Origin: JBFXDI01 sp050181295
Lineage (GTDB): Bacteria > Pseudomonadota > Alphaproteobacteria > Rhizobiales > Aestuariivirgaceae
Length of the DNA stretch: 24,051 bases
Direction of reading: 5' to 3'
Assembly: GCA_050181295.1 (NCBI GenBank)
Contig: JBFXDI010000056.1
Location: forward strand, 1-24,051
How positions within the stretch are numbered: the stretch's first letter is position 1; each line of letters begins with the position of its first letter. A program made the translations under genes and the position numbers. Positions 23,529-24,051 of the stretch are shown in pieces. The notes under the pieces were generated by a model, which was given only the letters and a program-made list of their open reading frames with translations, was not told the origin of the DNA and ran no database searches.

Positions 23529-24051
23529 CAGACGACAGCGACCCCGATCAGCAGCGGGTGCAGGAGATAGAGGAACACGAGATACATGAGCACGCCCGCG
23601 CCAATGGAGATGACGTCGTGGCGGGGCTTGGGAATGAAGCTTGCGACATGGCCCCGCGCCGTGGAGACGACGATGTCGAGCAGCGCGAGCACCAGGAAGG
23701 TGCCGAAGAACAGCACTTCCGCCTGGCTGCCATTGGCCAGAAGATGGCCGATGGCCCACAGCCCGAAGGCGATCGACATCGGATGCTTGAGCGCGAGCTT
23801 CAGCCGCCCCTTGTGGAGCGAGATGGCCAGCGACAGGAAGGCGAGCAGCACAAGCAGCATCGCCGCGTGCCGGCCCCAGGTCGGCGGGTCGTAGAGCATG
23901 ACGACCGGCTCGCTTCCTGAACGGACTGCCACCAGGCCCCAGATCATGAGCCCGAGCCCGATCAGCGAGACGGCGGTGAAAGCCAGCTTCCACGGGCCTT
24001 CTCCAAGGGATGCGACGATGCCCGCCCGCGCCGGCCTGGCCAGGAGCGTGA
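23528..24051 (-). CDS. NnrU family membrane protein, upstream copy, truncated at window edge
   Basis: The frame stays open to the right edge, so the N-terminus lies outside; 173 residues are visible and about 10-20 seem missing. The visible part starts TLLARPARAGIVASLGEGPWK, split here by the edge, then four or five membrane segments, MLYDPPTWGRHAAM and the family motif WAIGHLLANGS. It aligns along its length with the downstream copy at DPP, WA.GHL.ANG and the R.HD(V/L).S motif, so the two are paralogues in tandem, but they differ enough to have diverged long ago. An ATG at 23947 is internal, not the start. The 1-nt overlap with the next gene implies coupled translation. Confidence 0.82.
   Translation of the reverse strand, partial: TLLARPARAGIVASLGEGPWKLAFTAVSLIGLGLMIWGLVAVRSGSEPVVMLYDPPTWGRHAAMLLVLLAFLSLAISLHKGRLKLALKHPMSIAFGLWAIGHLLANGSQAEVLFFGTFLVLALLDIVVSTARGHVASFIPKPRHDVISIGAGVLMYLVFLYLLHPLLIGVAVV

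Noticed and set aside
1..24051. Defence system, prophage, insertion sequence, CRISPR array or tRNA genes
   Set aside because: No transposase, integrase, direct-repeat array, tRNA-like cloverleaf or defence domain was seen; gene content is uniformly housekeeping.

Overview
The window looks like a chromosomal housekeeping segment from a high-GC alphaproteobacterium, most likely of the order Hyphomicrobiales (Rhizobiales). The basis is gene content and order (fabD-fabG-acpP-fabF-mltG; dnaB-alr-radA-cvpA-purF-SDR; yfgM-bamB-der), the alphaproteobacterial style of PurF and HmrR, and strong G/C preference at third codon positions. I see no insertion sequence, prophage, CRISPR array, tRNA or rRNA gene, and I would not name a genus.

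Region 1 (1-5013, + strand) makes fatty acids and trims the cell wall. It holds a 5'-truncated fabD, then fabG, acpP, fabF and mltG. acpP is set apart by a likely terminator after fabG, a structured 263-nt leader and a 13-bp hairpin before fabF, which fits separate control of the abundant carrier protein. Region 2 (5014-10781, + strand) holds a cyclopropane-fatty-acid synthase with its own visible promoter, then dnaB, alr, mlaE and mlaF. The last four are tightly packed or overlapping. This region combines membrane lipid modification, DNA replication, D-alanine supply and outer-membrane lipid transport.

Region 3 (10782-11162) is the only long gap between large genes. It contains a REP-like inverted repeat and, on the - strand, a compact candidate transcription unit: promoter, a Shine-Dalgarno with a 14-nt perfect match to the 16S rRNA 3' end, a 26-codon ORF and a strong intrinsic terminator. 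It is the best candidate for something undescribed. Region 4 (11163-15557, + strand) is radA, cvpA, purF and an SDR oxidoreductase, the last three almost certainly co-transcribed.

Region 5 (15562-18253) has a GAF-PAS-GGDEF-EAL cyclic-di-GMP protein on the - strand and, divergent from it, a 43-codon ORF for a putative small membrane protein with a strong ribosome binding site. Region 6 (18280-24051, - strand) is a co-directional run read from the right edge: two tandem NnrU-family membrane proteins (the first truncated by the window), panB, a CueR/HmrR-type copper regulator, yfgM, bamB and der. The yfgM-bamB-der order matches E. coli and links outer-membrane protein assembly with ribosome maturation.
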